From the NCBI GenBank assembly GCA_009845905.1, contig VXYS01000009.1, positions 186,001-250,000 on the forward strand: a stretch of DNA of 64,000 nucleotides, given 5' to 3'. Below are positions 38,961 to 47,745 of this stretch, one piece after another. A model generated the notes under the pieces. The model did not search any database, had not been told where the DNA came from, and saw only the letters and a program-made list of their open reading frames with translations. The stretch's first letter is position 1. The number at the start of each line of letters is the position of its first letter. This DNA is from Gammaproteobacteria bacterium. Lineage in GTDB: Bacteria; Pseudomonadota; Gammaproteobacteria; Steroidobacterales; Foliamicaceae. A program made the position numbers and the translations under genes.

Positions 38961-40409
38961 ATGTACTGGCCGGCCTTCGCGCTCTTCGTTTGCGTGGTGC
39001 TGCTCCTGCTTGCCGGCTTCCCGGTGGCCTTCACGCTGGGCGGAACGGCACTCCTGTTCGCGCTGGGAGGCGCCCTGGCCGGCATCTTCGACATCTCCTT
39101 CCTGGGCACGATGCCCAACCGCCTGTTCGGGATCATGAGCAACGAAACGCTGGTAGCGGTTCCGCTGTTCGTGTTCATGGGCGTCACGCTGGAGCGGGCG
39201 CAAATCGCGGAAGACCTGCTGGACTCGCTCAGCCGGATGTTCGGAGGTCTCCCCGGCGGGCTCGGAATCGCGGTCATCATCGTGGGGATGCTGCTGGCGG
39301 CCAGCACCGGCATCGTGGGCGCCACGGTCATCACCATGGGTCTGCTGGCGCTGCCCACCATGCTGAAACGGGGCTACGACCCGGCCATTGCCACCGGCGT
39401 CATCAGCGCTTCCGGCACCCTGGGGCAGATCATCCCGCCATCGATCGTTCTGGTGCTGCTGGGCGACGTGCTTTCCTCGGCCTACCAGGAAGCCCAGCTT
39501 GCCCAGGGGGTGTTCGCGCCCCGGACGGTCTCGGTGGGCGACCTGTTCATGGGCGCGCTGCTGCCGGGCCTGATGTTGGTGGCGTTGTACGCCGCCTGGA
39601 TGCTGATCCTCGCCGTTTTTCGCCCGGCCTCGGTTCCCGCTCGCCAAGCGACCGGTGACGACCCTCCGCCGGCTGCAGACGGCCCCGAAACACTGCCGTC
39701 CCCGGCCGAACGGTTCGCCGAAATGGTGCTCCGGCCGGCGGCGCGCCTGGTCCGTCTGCTGGCCGCCCTGGCGCCGCCGCTGGTGCTGATCGCGGCCGTG
39801 CTCGGTTCGATCATCCTGGGACTCGCCACCCCCACCGAAGCGGCCGGTGTCGGAGCAGTCGGAGCGATGCTGCTGGCCGCTCTGCGGCGCAAGCTGAGCC
39901 TGGCCCGGATTCGCGAGGTCGCGCGCTCCACGGCGCGGGTCAGCAGCATGGTGTTTCTGATACTGATCGGCGCGTCGGTGTTCTCGCTGGTGTTTCGGGG
40001 CTACGGCGGCGACGAGATTGTGCGCGAGTTCCTGATGTCGCTTCCCGGCGGCGTCTTCGGGGCGGTGCTGCTGGTCATGCTGGTGATGTTCCTGCTCGGC
40101 TTCGTTCTGGACTTTATCGAGATCACCTTCGTGGTGGTGCCGATCGTCGGCCCCGTGCTGCTGTCGATGGGCCTGGACCCGGTCTGGCTGGGCGTGATGA
40201 TCGCGATCAACCTGCAGACATCGTTCCTGACCCCGCCGTTCGGCTTTGCGCTGTTCTACCTGCGTGGCGTGGCGCCGCCTGAAGTGCCCACCACAGCCAT
40301 TTACCGGGGCGTTGCGCCCTTTATCGCGATCCAGCTCGCGGCGCTGGCGCTGCTGGCGCTGTGGCCGGAGATCGCGACCTGGCTGCCCGGGGCGCTCTAC
40401 GGCGGATAG
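38961..40409 (+). CDS. dctM: TRAP transporter large permease DctM
   Basis: The 482-residue protein has about twelve membrane helices and the DctM signatures GGTALLFALGG, PLFVFMGVTLERAQIAEDLL, AASTGIVGATVITMGLLALPTMLKRGYDPAIATGVISASGTLGQIIPPS (spread near 115-160) and, late in the sequence, NLQTSFLTPPFGFALFYLRGVAP. The solute is unknown. A hydrophilic loop near 215-250 makes it about 50 residues longer than usual. The likely binding protein is encoded near 46 kb on the other strand. Confidence 0.92.
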   Translation: MYWPAFALFVCVVLLLLAGFPVAFTLGGTALLFALGGALAGIFDISFLGTMPNRLFGIMSNETLVAVPLFVFMGVTLERAQIAEDLLDSLSRMFGGLPGGLGIAVIIVGMLLAASTGIVGATVITMGLLALPTMLKRGYDPAIATGVISASGTLGQIIPPSIVLVLLGDVLSSAYQEAQLAQGVFAPRTVSVGDLFMGALLPGLMLVALYAAWMLILAVFRPASVPARQATGDDPPPAADGPETLPSPAERFAEMVLRPAARLVRLLAALAPPLVLIAAVLGSIILGLATPTEAAGVGAVGAMLLAALRRKLSLARIREVARSTARVSSMVFLILIGASVFSLVFRGYGGDEIVREFLMSLPGGVFGAVLLVMLVMFLLGFVLDFIEITFVVVPIVGPVLLSMGLDPVWLGVMIAINLQTSFLTPPFGFALFYLRGVAPPEVPTTAIYRGVAPFIAIQLAALALLALWPEIATWLPGALYGG

Positions 40410-40438
40410 GCGTCACGGGGCGCCCGTAGTGGGCCGAA

Positions 40439-40453
40439 CCGGCATTCCGCCGG
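40439..40453. terminator. Hairpin between dctM and the TonB-dependent receptor gene
   Basis: CCGGC-ATTCC-GCCGG sits in the 51-base convergent gap, 8 bases beyond the receptor stop on the minus strand. It is short and lacks a T-run, so it is only a candidate bidirectional terminator. Confidence 0.3.
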
Positions 40454-40460
40454 CCCCGCG

Positions 40461-43400
40461 CTAAAACTCGAACCGTATCCCCAGGCGTATCCGGTACACG
40501 GACCGGGAGCGGCTCGCGATCGCCCTGGGTTCGGCGTCGAAAGAGTTGAAGCGGTACGCGCAGTCGGTGCGGTACCGGCAGGCCGTTCGCGGGGCGTCGC
40601 CGGTCAGGGCGGGGGCGGCATCGACTCCCAGGGCCGCAACGTCGGCGGCGCGCACAAGGTCGGCGCGCACGACCGCGGCCTGACCGTTGCTTGGGCCGAA
40701 ATCGAAGCGTCCCCATTGCGAGTTCAGCAGGTTGGGAAAATTCTCGACGTCGAGCACCAGCCGGACCCGGTTCTCGCCGACCCACCGGGCCAGTCGCGCC
40801 GCTCCGGGCAATTCGACCTGAATGCGCAGATCCCAGATCCGGTTCCAGCCGCTGACTTCGGAGTACGGCGCGTGGATGCCGCCCGGCACCGCTTGCACGT
40901 AGTTCTCGAAGCGGCTGCGGTCGAAAGTCGAGGCGTACACGACGGCCGGATCGTCCACCGCCGGGATGTACAGCGGGTCCGCGTCGAAGGGGCTTTCCCC
41001 GGCGCCGGCCCGGCCGAACAGCGCGTTGCCGCGATCGACATCGAAGGTGTAGGTGAACTGACGCCCGGAGAAGACCCGCCCGAATACGTCGATCCGCGTG
41101 TTCAACGGTCCGATCGCGCGTTCGTAGCCAAGGCGCAGCTTCCACGAATGCGTGGTCTCATGGGGCGAGCGGCGGGCCTGGGGATCGTTGCGGTCCGCCA
41201 CGGTGAGCGCGCGCCAGTTGGAGATGCCCCTGGCCGAGGTGCCCTCCGCAACGGCTTCCACGTCCTGCCGGGCGTAGCTGGCCGAGAAATCCACGCCGAA
41301 GTCGTAGCTTTTCGAAACGGCAAGGGACCAGACATGCGCGCGGCCGCCGGCGTGATTGCCCAGCGCGGTCAGATTGAGATAACCGAGCGCGTCGAGGTCC
41401 GCATAGATCCTTCTTCCGTCCGGCGCCTCGCCCGGGGGCTGGGCGCCCGCAAGATCGGTGTGGGCAAGGTTTCGCCATATGAAGCTTCGATGCGCGCTCG
41501 TGTGCAGGTACTGAACCGTGCCGAGAAAGTCCCGCCCCAGGACCGGGAGGTCGAATTCGCGCTGCACCCGCACCGACGCCTTCCAGTCCGCGGGCATATC
41601 GAAATCCTCCGCGATCGCGTCCACGGGCACGGCGGCGCCGGCGGCCACCTGGCGCAGCAGCGTCTCCGGCACCGAGAACGGCGTGACGCCGGCGGCCCCG
41701 GCGAGTCGCGCGAATACGACCGGCGGCTGAAACGCATTGGAGATCCATACCTGCGGTTCGCCGCCCGCGAAAAGGCCCACGCCGCCGGAGATCACCGTGC
41801 GCTCAAGGCCCGAATAGCGCAGACCCAATCGGGGCATCCACGCATCGGCCCCGTCCAGATTCGCGTCGGTGCGCACGCCGTAGGACGCGAAGACGGCATC
41901 GCTGTACGCCGGGGTGTCCCCCTGCGCGATGCGCTCGTAGCGCAGTCCCGCGGTCAGTTCCAGCTCGGGCGAAACCGTCCAGGCATCCTGCACGAAGAAT
42001 GCGCGCCTGCGGTAGCCCCAGTCCGCAGCCGCGTCGCGCGGATCGTTGGAGACCGCGTTGATATAGTCGACACGCGCGACCCCGCCGAGAACCGCCTGAA
42101 GGCCGTCGAACACGAACCGGCCCCTAGAGCCCGGCACGAACAGGTTGTACAAATCGAAGCGCCCCACTTCCAGACCCGCCTTGAGCAGGTGATCGCCGAA
42201 CAGGTAGTCGATGTCGGCATAGAACTGCACACGCTCGTCTTCGTATTCGTTGGCGTGACGGAACCGGTCGCAGCCGGCTGTGAGTGTCACCGGTTCGGTC
42301 AAGAGTCCTTCAAGCCCGGTGCCCGCGGCCTGCGCGGGTGCGAGGTCAAACTCCAGCATGCCTACGCCGGGACCCGCCCGGCAAAGCTGGCCGCGGGTGA
42401 AAGTCTTGCGGCTGAGCCGCACACCGCTTGAGAGGCGGTCCGTCCAGTCGGAATAGAACTGCAGCGACACCGCGTCCAGTTCGGTGGGCACGTCGTACCA
42501 GGCCGACTCGAACCGGTCCCCCTGCCAGCGGGTGTCGCCCTCCTCGCTGCGCTGCCAGCTCAGCGACAGCCGGTGCGCCGCCGCCAGGTTCCAGTCCACT
42601 TTCGCCAGCGACCGCCTCGAACGGGTCGGCGTGTCGGCGGCGGACCGCCCCAGTGGATCGTAGCCGTAGGTTTCCTGCACGATCCGGCCGAGCGCTTCGA
42701 ACAGGCCGGGACGAATGCCGCGGGCCGCATCGAACGCGGTGAAGTCCACCGGGGAGGCCGACTCGAACTCGTCGTGGGAGAGGAACACGAACAGGCGGTC
42801 CCTGACCAGCGGGCCGCCCAGCGACACGCCGGTTTCGGTCTCCGTGAACGGCGCCGGAGCGAATTGGCCTCCGTCGTAATTGTTGCCGACCAGGCCGTCG
42901 TGGTGGAGGTAGTGAAAGACCGCGCCTTCCCACTCGTTGCCGCCCGAACGGGTCGTGATCTGCACGAGTCCGCCGGTAAACCCGCCGGCGGCCACCGAGT
43001 AGTCCGAAGCCACCAGCGAGACCGACTCCACGGCGTCGAGGTTGATCGGCGAGCGTTCGGTGGCGTAGGTGTTGGTGCCCAGACCGAAATCGTCCTGCTG
43101 CAGCACCCCGTCGATGGCCAGGCCGTTGAACCGCGGATTGGCGCCGGCAACCGCCAGATGCCCGACGCCGTCGGACTGCGCCAGCGGGTCCGTCAGCAGC
43201 GTGCGGATCGCGTCCCGGTGGATCGCGGGCTGCCTGGCGATGTCGACGGACGTGTAGGCGGAACCCACGCCGTTGTTCAGTTCGTGGACCGCACGCACCG
43301 GCGCCGTGACCACGATTTCCTCAACCGCGGCGCGTTCGAGGCCGATGATCAGAGGGCTCTGCGTGCCGGGCCGCAGAGTGACGCCCGTAACCAGCGCATC

Positions 43401-43685
43401 GCGAAAACCCGCGGCGCGCACGCGGATGTCGAACGGTCCGCCCACCCGCAGGCCGCTTTGGAAGAACGCGCCGTTCTGCAGCGTCAGCGCCTGCGCGGCG
43501 GTCCCCGAGGGCCGATGCACGATCGAGACCCGCGCATTCGCTACCGCTACGCCCCCCGGGTCCCGCACGACGCCGCTCAGGCTCGCCGAAACGGCGCCGT
43601 GTGCGTGCCCGGCCAGGACCGTGCAGAGCAGCAGGAGCAGCCACGCCCGTTGCGCGCACGCGCGGCTCCGCAAACGCAGTTTCAT
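40461..43685 (-). CDS. TonB-dependent receptor, Oar-like, with N-terminal carboxypeptidase-regulatory domain
   Basis: The 1074-residue protein has a signal peptide (about 1-31), a carboxypeptidase-regulatory-like beta domain (LSGVVRDPGGVAVANARVSIVH ... near 35-115), then VEEIVVTAPVRA and a plug with FNGLAIDGVLQQDDFGL and SVSLVASDYSVAAGGFTGGLVQITTRSG, and a large barrel ending in YRIRLGIRFEF with a terminal Phe. This is the Oar type, often linked to protein or peptide uptake. The start is set at MKLRLRSRACAQRAW, with a G-rich stretch upstream. It follows the cytochrome gene by 79 bases and may also have its own promoter. Confidence 0.9.
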   Translation of the reverse strand: MKLRLRSRACAQRAWLLLLLCTVLAGHAHGAVSASLSGVVRDPGGVAVANARVSIVHRPSGTAAQALTLQNGAFFQSGLRVGGPFDIRVRAAGFRDALVTGVTLRPGTQSPLIIGLERAAVEEIVVTAPVRAVHELNNGVGSAYTSVDIARQPAIHRDAIRTLLTDPLAQSDGVGHLAVAGANPRFNGLAIDGVLQQDDFGLGTNTYATERSPINLDAVESVSLVASDYSVAAGGFTGGLVQITTRSGGNEWEGAVFHYLHHDGLVGNNYDGGQFAPAPFTETETGVSLGGPLVRDRLFVFLSHDEFESASPVDFTAFDAARGIRPGLFEALGRIVQETYGYDPLGRSAADTPTRSRRSLAKVDWNLAAAHRLSLSWQRSEEGDTRWQGDRFESAWYDVPTELDAVSLQFYSDWTDRLSSGVRLSRKTFTRGQLCRAGPGVGMLEFDLAPAQAAGTGLEGLLTEPVTLTAGCDRFRHANEYEDERVQFYADIDYLFGDHLLKAGLEVGRFDLYNLFVPGSRGRFVFDGLQAVLGGVARVDYINAVSNDPRDAAADWGYRRRAFFVQDAWTVSPELELTAGLRYERIAQGDTPAYSDAVFASYGVRTDANLDGADAWMPRLGLRYSGLERTVISGGVGLFAGGEPQVWISNAFQPPVVFARLAGAAGVTPFSVPETLLRQVAAGAAVPVDAIAEDFDMPADWKASVRVQREFDLPVLGRDFLGTVQYLHTSAHRSFIWRNLAHTDLAGAQPPGEAPDGRRIYADLDALGYLNLTALGNHAGGRAHVWSLAVSKSYDFGVDFSASYARQDVEAVAEGTSARGISNWRALTVADRNDPQARRSPHETTHSWKLRLGYERAIGPLNTRIDVFGRVFSGRQFTYTFDVDRGNALFGRAGAGESPFDADPLYIPAVDDPAVVYASTFDRSRFENYVQAVPGGIHAPYSEVSGWNRIWDLRIQVELPGAARLARWVGENRVRLVLDVENFPNLLNSQWGRFDFGPSNGQAAVVRADLVRAADVAALGVDAAPALTGDAPRTACRYRTDCAYRFNSFDAEPRAIASRSRSVYRIRLGIRFEF

Positions 43686-43728
43686 TCCAACCCCCGTTAG
43701 CCGCCGTCCAATGCGCGCGGCAGCGGCG

Positions 43729-43734
43729 ATTGTA
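43729..43734 (-). promoter_or_regulatory. Possible -10 box before the Oar-like receptor gene
   Basis: TACAAT on the minus strand lies 44 bases before the receptor start, in the gap after the cytochrome gene. The -35 region is not convincing. If used, the receptor is not only read through from the soxC transcript. Confidence 0.3.
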
Positions 43735-43764
43735 CCCACGCGCCGGATGTCGAAAATCCCGGGG

Positions 43765-44304
43765 CTATTCGCTCGATTGCTCTTCCGGCGGCGGGTAGGC
43801 GAGGATGAAATTGTCGCGGTTGGGCATGCGCACGTCAGGCAGCGTTTGAGCGTTCATCGCTTCGTCCTCCGCGACGATTCCGTTCAGGTACAGCAGATAC
43901 GCCGTCAACGCATAGACCTGGTCGTCGCTGAGCGACTGCGGCTGCTGGTACGGCATCGTGCGGCGGATGTAGTCGAACACGACGGGCGCGTACGGCCAGA
44001 AGCTGCCCACGGTCTTCAGCGGCGCCGGGCCGTCGAGCGTGCCGTGCCCGCCCACCAGGACATCGTTCAACTGGCCCTGTCCCTCGACGCCATGGCAGGA
44101 GAAGCAGTACAGCGTATAGACGGGTTCCCCCTCAAGCGCCGTGCCCGATCCGGGCGGGAGCCCCTCACCGTCCGGCTCGACGCTGATTTCCCATTCGGCG
44201 ACTTCCTCCGGAGTGGCTTCGACGCCCAGTTCCGGCCCTTCCTGGGCCGTTACGAGGGCAGCCAGGGCAAAGACGGCGACCGCCGTCAGGCTACGCATAA
44301 ACAT
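43765..44304 (-). CDS. Monoheme c-type cytochrome (partner of the SoxC-like enzyme)
   Basis: The 179-residue protein has a signal peptide (MFMRSLTAVAVFALAALVTA) and a single heme site CFSCH at residues 67-71. RRTMPYQQPQSLSDDQVYALTAYLLYLNGIV near 115-145 is the usual C-terminal part of such cytochromes, with Met near 117 a candidate axial ligand. It overlaps the end of the SoxC-like gene by 14 bases, so it is probably the electron acceptor. It has one heme site, unlike diheme SoxD of the thiosulfate-oxidising complex. The protein is periplasmic. Confidence 0.87.
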   Translation of the reverse strand: MFMRSLTAVAVFALAALVTAQEGPELGVEATPEEVAEWEISVEPDGEGLPPGSGTALEGEPVYTLYCFSCHGVEGQGQLNDVLVGGHGTLDGPAPLKTVGSFWPYAPVVFDYIRRTMPYQQPQSLSDDQVYALTAYLLYLNGIVAEDEAMNAQTLPDVRMPNRDNFILAYPPPEEQSSE

Positions 44305-45562
44305 TGCTTACCTGGCCTTCGCTGTCGATCCCCCAGGCCTGAATACCGTTGTAGTGGTAGGCGAACTTCCTGCCCTTGGCCGCGATGATCGCCTCGCGGG
44401 TGGGCTGCACTGCGCCGGTTTCGTCCACGGCGCGGCTCAGGATCGCGGTTTCGGCCCCGTTCCAGCGCCACGCCATGCGGAATCGCGTCACGGCCTTGTC
44501 CAGCACGGGTTCGCACAAGGCCGCCTCGCCCCAGGTGGCGCCGCCGTCCGCGGAAACCTCGACCCGGGCGATCCGGCCCCGGCCCGACCAGGCCATGCCG
44601 GAGATCTGGTACAGCCCGGCGCCTTTCAACTCCAGACCCGGCGACGGCGACGTGATCACCGACTTGACGTCCATCGGGTAGGTAAAGATCAGCGACCGCC
44701 CATCGGGCAGGAGGTCGGTGTACTTGGAGGTCTCTTCGCGGGTCATCGACGGCGCCGCGGTCACCTTGATCCGGCGCAGCCACTTGATGCTCATGTTGCC
44801 CTCGTATCCCGGCAGGAACAGCCGCAAGGGGTATCCCTGCTCCGGCCGCAGGCGCTCCCCGTTCTGGTAAACCGCGAGCAAGGCGTCGTCCATGGCCTTG
44901 GCCAGCGGTACGCTGCGGTTCATCGCCGCGGCATCGGCGCCCTCGGCCATGATCCAACTGGCCGCCGGATCGACGCCGGCCTCGTCCAGCAGAATTGAAA
45001 GCGGCACGCCGGTCCACTCGCTGCACGACACCAGGCCGTGCAGCACGCCGCAGGTGTCGTTGATGGGCCGGCGGGGAAGCCCCGCCAGGTAGCTGTTGCC
45101 CGAACACTCGATGAACTGAATGCGCGACACCATCGGATAGCGCGACAGCGCGTCCATGTCGAAGAACAGGTCGCGATCGACCATCCCGTGAATGAGCAGC
45201 CGGTGCCGGTCCGGATCGATGTCCGGAATCCCGCTGTGGTGGCGCTCGAAGTGCAGGGGGTTCGGCGTGATCATTCCCTCCAGCGCTTCCAGCGGCGTCC
45301 AGGATCCGCCCGCCCCGTCGGCGCCGGTGGCGGCCAGGATCCGGCGCTTGACATGATCTTCATAGGGCGAGCGGCTTCCGTAACCGCTCAGCGGCCGGCC
45401 CGGCGCCCGCATCCAGGGCGGCAGGTCCTTCGCCGGCGCCGCCGTCATCAGCCCCAGCGAGCCAGCTCCCAGCACCGCGGCGCCTCCCTTGAGAAAGAGG
45501 CGCCGGTGCAGCAGGCCGTTACCGGCTACAGTTTCGAGATTCTCCAGTTTCCGTTCGGACAT
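44291..45562 (-). CDS. soxC: SoxC-like sulfite dehydrogenase, molybdopterin subunit
   Basis: The 423-residue protein has a twin-arginine signal (HRRLFLKGGAAVLGAG near 19-34) and a sulfite-oxidase fold. The Mo-ligand Cys is in IQFIECSGNS (Cys153), and the dimerisation domain of about 300-420 ends GIQAWGIDSEGQVSNVYA. The start (SERKLENLETVAGNGLLHRRLFL) closely follows SoxC. It should oxidise sulfite, or the sulfane of SoxY-bound intermediates, in the periplasm and pass electrons to the overlapping cytochrome. soxXYZAB genes are not in the window. MoaD and MoaE near 54 kb could provide cofactor. Confidence 0.9.
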   Translation of the reverse strand: MSERKLENLETVAGNGLLHRRLFLKGGAAVLGAGSLGLMTAAPAKDLPPWMRAPGRPLSGYGSRSPYEDHVKRRILAATGADGAGGSWTPLEALEGMITPNPLHFERHHSGIPDIDPDRHRLLIHGMVDRDLFFDMDALSRYPMVSRIQFIECSGNSYLAGLPRRPINDTCGVLHGLVSCSEWTGVPLSILLDEAGVDPAASWIMAEGADAAAMNRSVPLAKAMDDALLAVYQNGERLRPEQGYPLRLFLPGYEGNMSIKWLRRIKVTAAPSMTREETSKYTDLLPDGRSLIFTYPMDVKSVITSPSPGLELKGAGLYQISGMAWSGRGRIARVEVSADGGATWGEAALCEPVLDKAVTRFRMAWRWNGAETAILSRAVDETGAVQPTREAIIAAKGRKFAYHYNGIQAWGIDSEGQVSNVYA

Positions 45563-45595
45563 GGATGCCGCCGGGTCGCCGCTGTCTGATCCAGG

Positions 45596-46693
45596 TCAGC
45601 CGCGGGCGGCCACGGCGGCGCGCTCGCCGATGTCCAGCCATTCGTTCACCTGCTGCTGGAAGGCGGCGTACGAGGCGTAGATGCGCGCTGCGTTTTCGTC
45701 GCGGGCAACGAGTTCGTCGATGACCTCCTGCGAGCGCAGGCGCAACTCCGCTATCACCGAGTCGGGGAAGGGTCGGATCTCGATCTTGCCTTCATTGCGA
45801 AGCTGCTGAAGGAACTGGGCGTTGCGGGCGCTGTACTCGGCGCCCAACAGGCTGTCCATATGGCCGCACGCGGACTTCACGATGTCCTGAAGATCCTCCG
45901 GCAGCGCGTCCCAGGCCTCCTGATTGATCGAGACTTCCAGGATCGCGCCCGGTTCGTGCCAGCCCGGATAGTAGTAGTACTGCGCCACTTCATGCAGGCC
46001 GAAACCGACATCGTTGTACGGCCCCACCCACTCGGTGGCGTCCACGCTGCCGGTCTGCATCGCGGTATAGATTTCGCCGCCCGGCAGCATCACAGGCGTG
46101 CCGCCCGCGCGTTGCAGCACTTCGCCGCCCAGGCCCGGGATCCGCATCTTGAGGCCCTTGAGGTCGTCGGGCGAGTTGATTTCGCGGTTGAACCAGCCGC
46201 CCATCTGGGTGCCGGTGTTGCCGCCGGTGAACACCATGACGCCGAACGGTTCGTAGAGTTCGCGCCACAGCTCCATGCCGCCGCCGTAGTGCAGCCAGGC
46301 GGAAGATTCCGCGGGGGTCATGCCGAACGGTATCGCGCCGAAGAACTGGGCCGCCTCCACCTGCGCCTTCCAGTAGTACGAAACGCCGTGCCCGATTTCC
46401 GCGGCGCCCGCGGACACGGCATTGAACACCTCGAACGGCGGAACCAGCTCGCCGGCCGCATAGACCTGCACCCTGATCCTGCCGGCGGAAGCCCGGTTAA
46501 TGGTTTCCGCCAGCAGGGTGGCGGAGGTACCGGTACCCGGAAAGTTCGGCGGCCAGGTCGTGACCATCTTCCAGTTGAATGTCTCGCCCGGCGAGGCGGG
46601 CGAGGCGGCGCCGGCCGCCGGCTGTTCCCGGCCGCAACCGGCCAGCGCCACGGCGCCGGCGCCGAGTCCGGCAAGAAGCTGTCTGCGTTTCAT
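45596..46693 (-). CDS. dctP: TRAP transporter substrate-binding protein (DctP/TakP-like)
   Basis: The 365-residue protein begins MKRRQLLAGLGAGAVALAGCG, which combines a twin-arginine-like motif with a lipobox (LAGC), so it is probably a Tat-exported lipoprotein. The mature part has family features: FNWKMVTTWPPNFPG, the helix-linked EVFNAVSAGAAEIGHG, and GLKMRIPGLGGEVLQRAGGTPVMLPGGEIYTAMQTGSVDATEW. This branch resembles TakP, which binds 2-oxo acids. AGGGGA lies 5 bases before ATG 46693. It is the only visible partner for DctQM at 38-40 kb. Confidence 0.9.
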   Translation of the reverse strand: MKRRQLLAGLGAGAVALAGCGREQPAAGAASPASPGETFNWKMVTTWPPNFPGTGTSATLLAETINRASAGRIRVQVYAAGELVPPFEVFNAVSAGAAEIGHGVSYYWKAQVEAAQFFGAIPFGMTPAESSAWLHYGGGMELWRELYEPFGVMVFTGGNTGTQMGGWFNREINSPDDLKGLKMRIPGLGGEVLQRAGGTPVMLPGGEIYTAMQTGSVDATEWVGPYNDVGFGLHEVAQYYYYPGWHEPGAILEVSINQEAWDALPEDLQDIVKSACGHMDSLLGAEYSARNAQFLQQLRNEGKIEIRPFPDSVIAELRLRSQEVIDELVARDENAARIYASYAAFQQQVNEWLDIGERAAVAARG

Positions 46694-46718
46694 ATCTTTC
46701 CCCTGATTCGTTACTTCA

Positions 46719-47471
46719 TCAGTCGTCATCGCCGGGTTCACGGAAATCGGACATCAGCACCTTGATCCGGTGATCGCTGAAGCGCCGGCCGTCCAGGTGC
46801 GTGCCGCGCATGTAGTGGCCCTGCCACTTCTCCGCGGGGCGGCGGAACCGGTCCACCTCCAGCTCCTTGTTGAAATTACCCCGCGACCGGCTCCACTGAA
46901 TGTGCTCTTTCGCCAGCTCCGGATCGGACGACAGCGGCCGGACGACGGCGGCGAACGATTCGGCGTATTGCCGCGGAATCGGAACCAGCCGGCACACCGG
47001 TTCGTCCTTCTCGAAGGTCACCCAGGTACGTTTACGGGTAAAGCGCCAGTTCATCGTGAACGTATAGGGCGCCCAATCGGTCTCGATGATGCCTTCCAGC
47101 GGCGCGATGGCGTCCTTGGCCGTGTTGGCCAGGCCCTTGCACCAGAGGTTGTGGCCCTTGCTGGTGCGAAACAGGTAACCGAGCGTGAAGGTAAGCACGC
47201 CGCTTCCGAAATGAGCGCTGACCAGTTCGGATTTTTCGCCGGGAAAGCGAATCTCCACGCCCTCCTTGGCCGGCTTGCCGTTCCAGCGCGCCCTGAATTC
47301 GACCGGACAGAGCACGTCCCAGCCGGTCTGGTTGGCGATCAGCAGCGGCAGGCAGCGGTTGGCGAAGTGATCCACCGTCGCGTCCATCCACTCCCTGGCG
47401 CGCGCGGCGCGGCGCAGCTTCATCGGCCGCTCTATCAGCGGATAGGCGATGATCTCGAGTTTGTCGCTCAC
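46719..47471 (-). CDS. DUF6065 family protein
   Basis: The 250-residue protein has no signal peptide or membrane helix. Recognisable blocks are LLIANQTGWDVLCPVEF, FGSGVLTFTLGYLFRTSKGHNLWCKGLANTAKDAIAPLEGIIETDWAPYTFTMNWRFT (spread near 90-150), and FEKDEPVCRLVPIPR, as in DUF6065. The function is unknown. Similar proteins occur near secondary-metabolite or oxygenase genes, but here it leads the TRAP-binding-protein/soxC transcript. It is divergent from the lptM-like/polA transcript. Confidence 0.75.
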   Translation of the reverse strand: MSDKLEIIAYPLIERPMKLRRAARAREWMDATVDHFANRCLPLLIANQTGWDVLCPVEFRARWNGKPAKEGVEIRFPGEKSELVSAHFGSGVLTFTLGYLFRTSKGHNLWCKGLANTAKDAIAPLEGIIETDWAPYTFTMNWRFTRKRTWVTFEKDEPVCRLVPIPRQYAESFAAVVRPLSSDPELAKEHIQWSRSRGNFNKELEVDRFRRPAEKWQGHYMRGTHLDGRRFSDHRIKVLMSDFREPGDDD

Positions 47472-47583
47472 GAAGCCCGCCCAATCTCAGGCAACACGGT
47501 GCCGTAAGGGTACACTTGCCGGCGTGTTGGCGCATCTCCGCTCCGCCCCGGCAAACCGGGCCCGGTTCCCTTCCCGAGAAACC

Positions 47584-47745
47584 GTGCCGCGTCGCAGCAC
47601 GGCATTCGCATCGATCCTGATTGCGCTGGCGCTTTCGGGCTGCGGCTTCAGCGGGGCGCTCTACCTCCCTGAAGATAACCCGCCGCCGCCGCAGGAGCAG
47701 CCTGTGCCGGAAGACGAAGGCCCGGCAGCCGAAGCAGGGGCATGA
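47584..47745 (+). CDS. lptM: LptM (YifL)-like small lipoprotein
   Basis: The 53-residue product has a short signal and lipobox ASILIALALSGCG followed by FSGALYLPEDNPPPPQEQP, the LptM pattern in which GCGxKGPLYLP follows the lipobox. LptM helps mature the LptD LPS translocon. The start is taken as GTG 47584; the frame is open further upstream. The stop overlaps the polA start (ATGA). Confidence 0.7.
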   Translation: MPRRSTAFASILIALALSGCGFSGALYLPEDNPPPPQEQPVPEDEGPAAEAGA

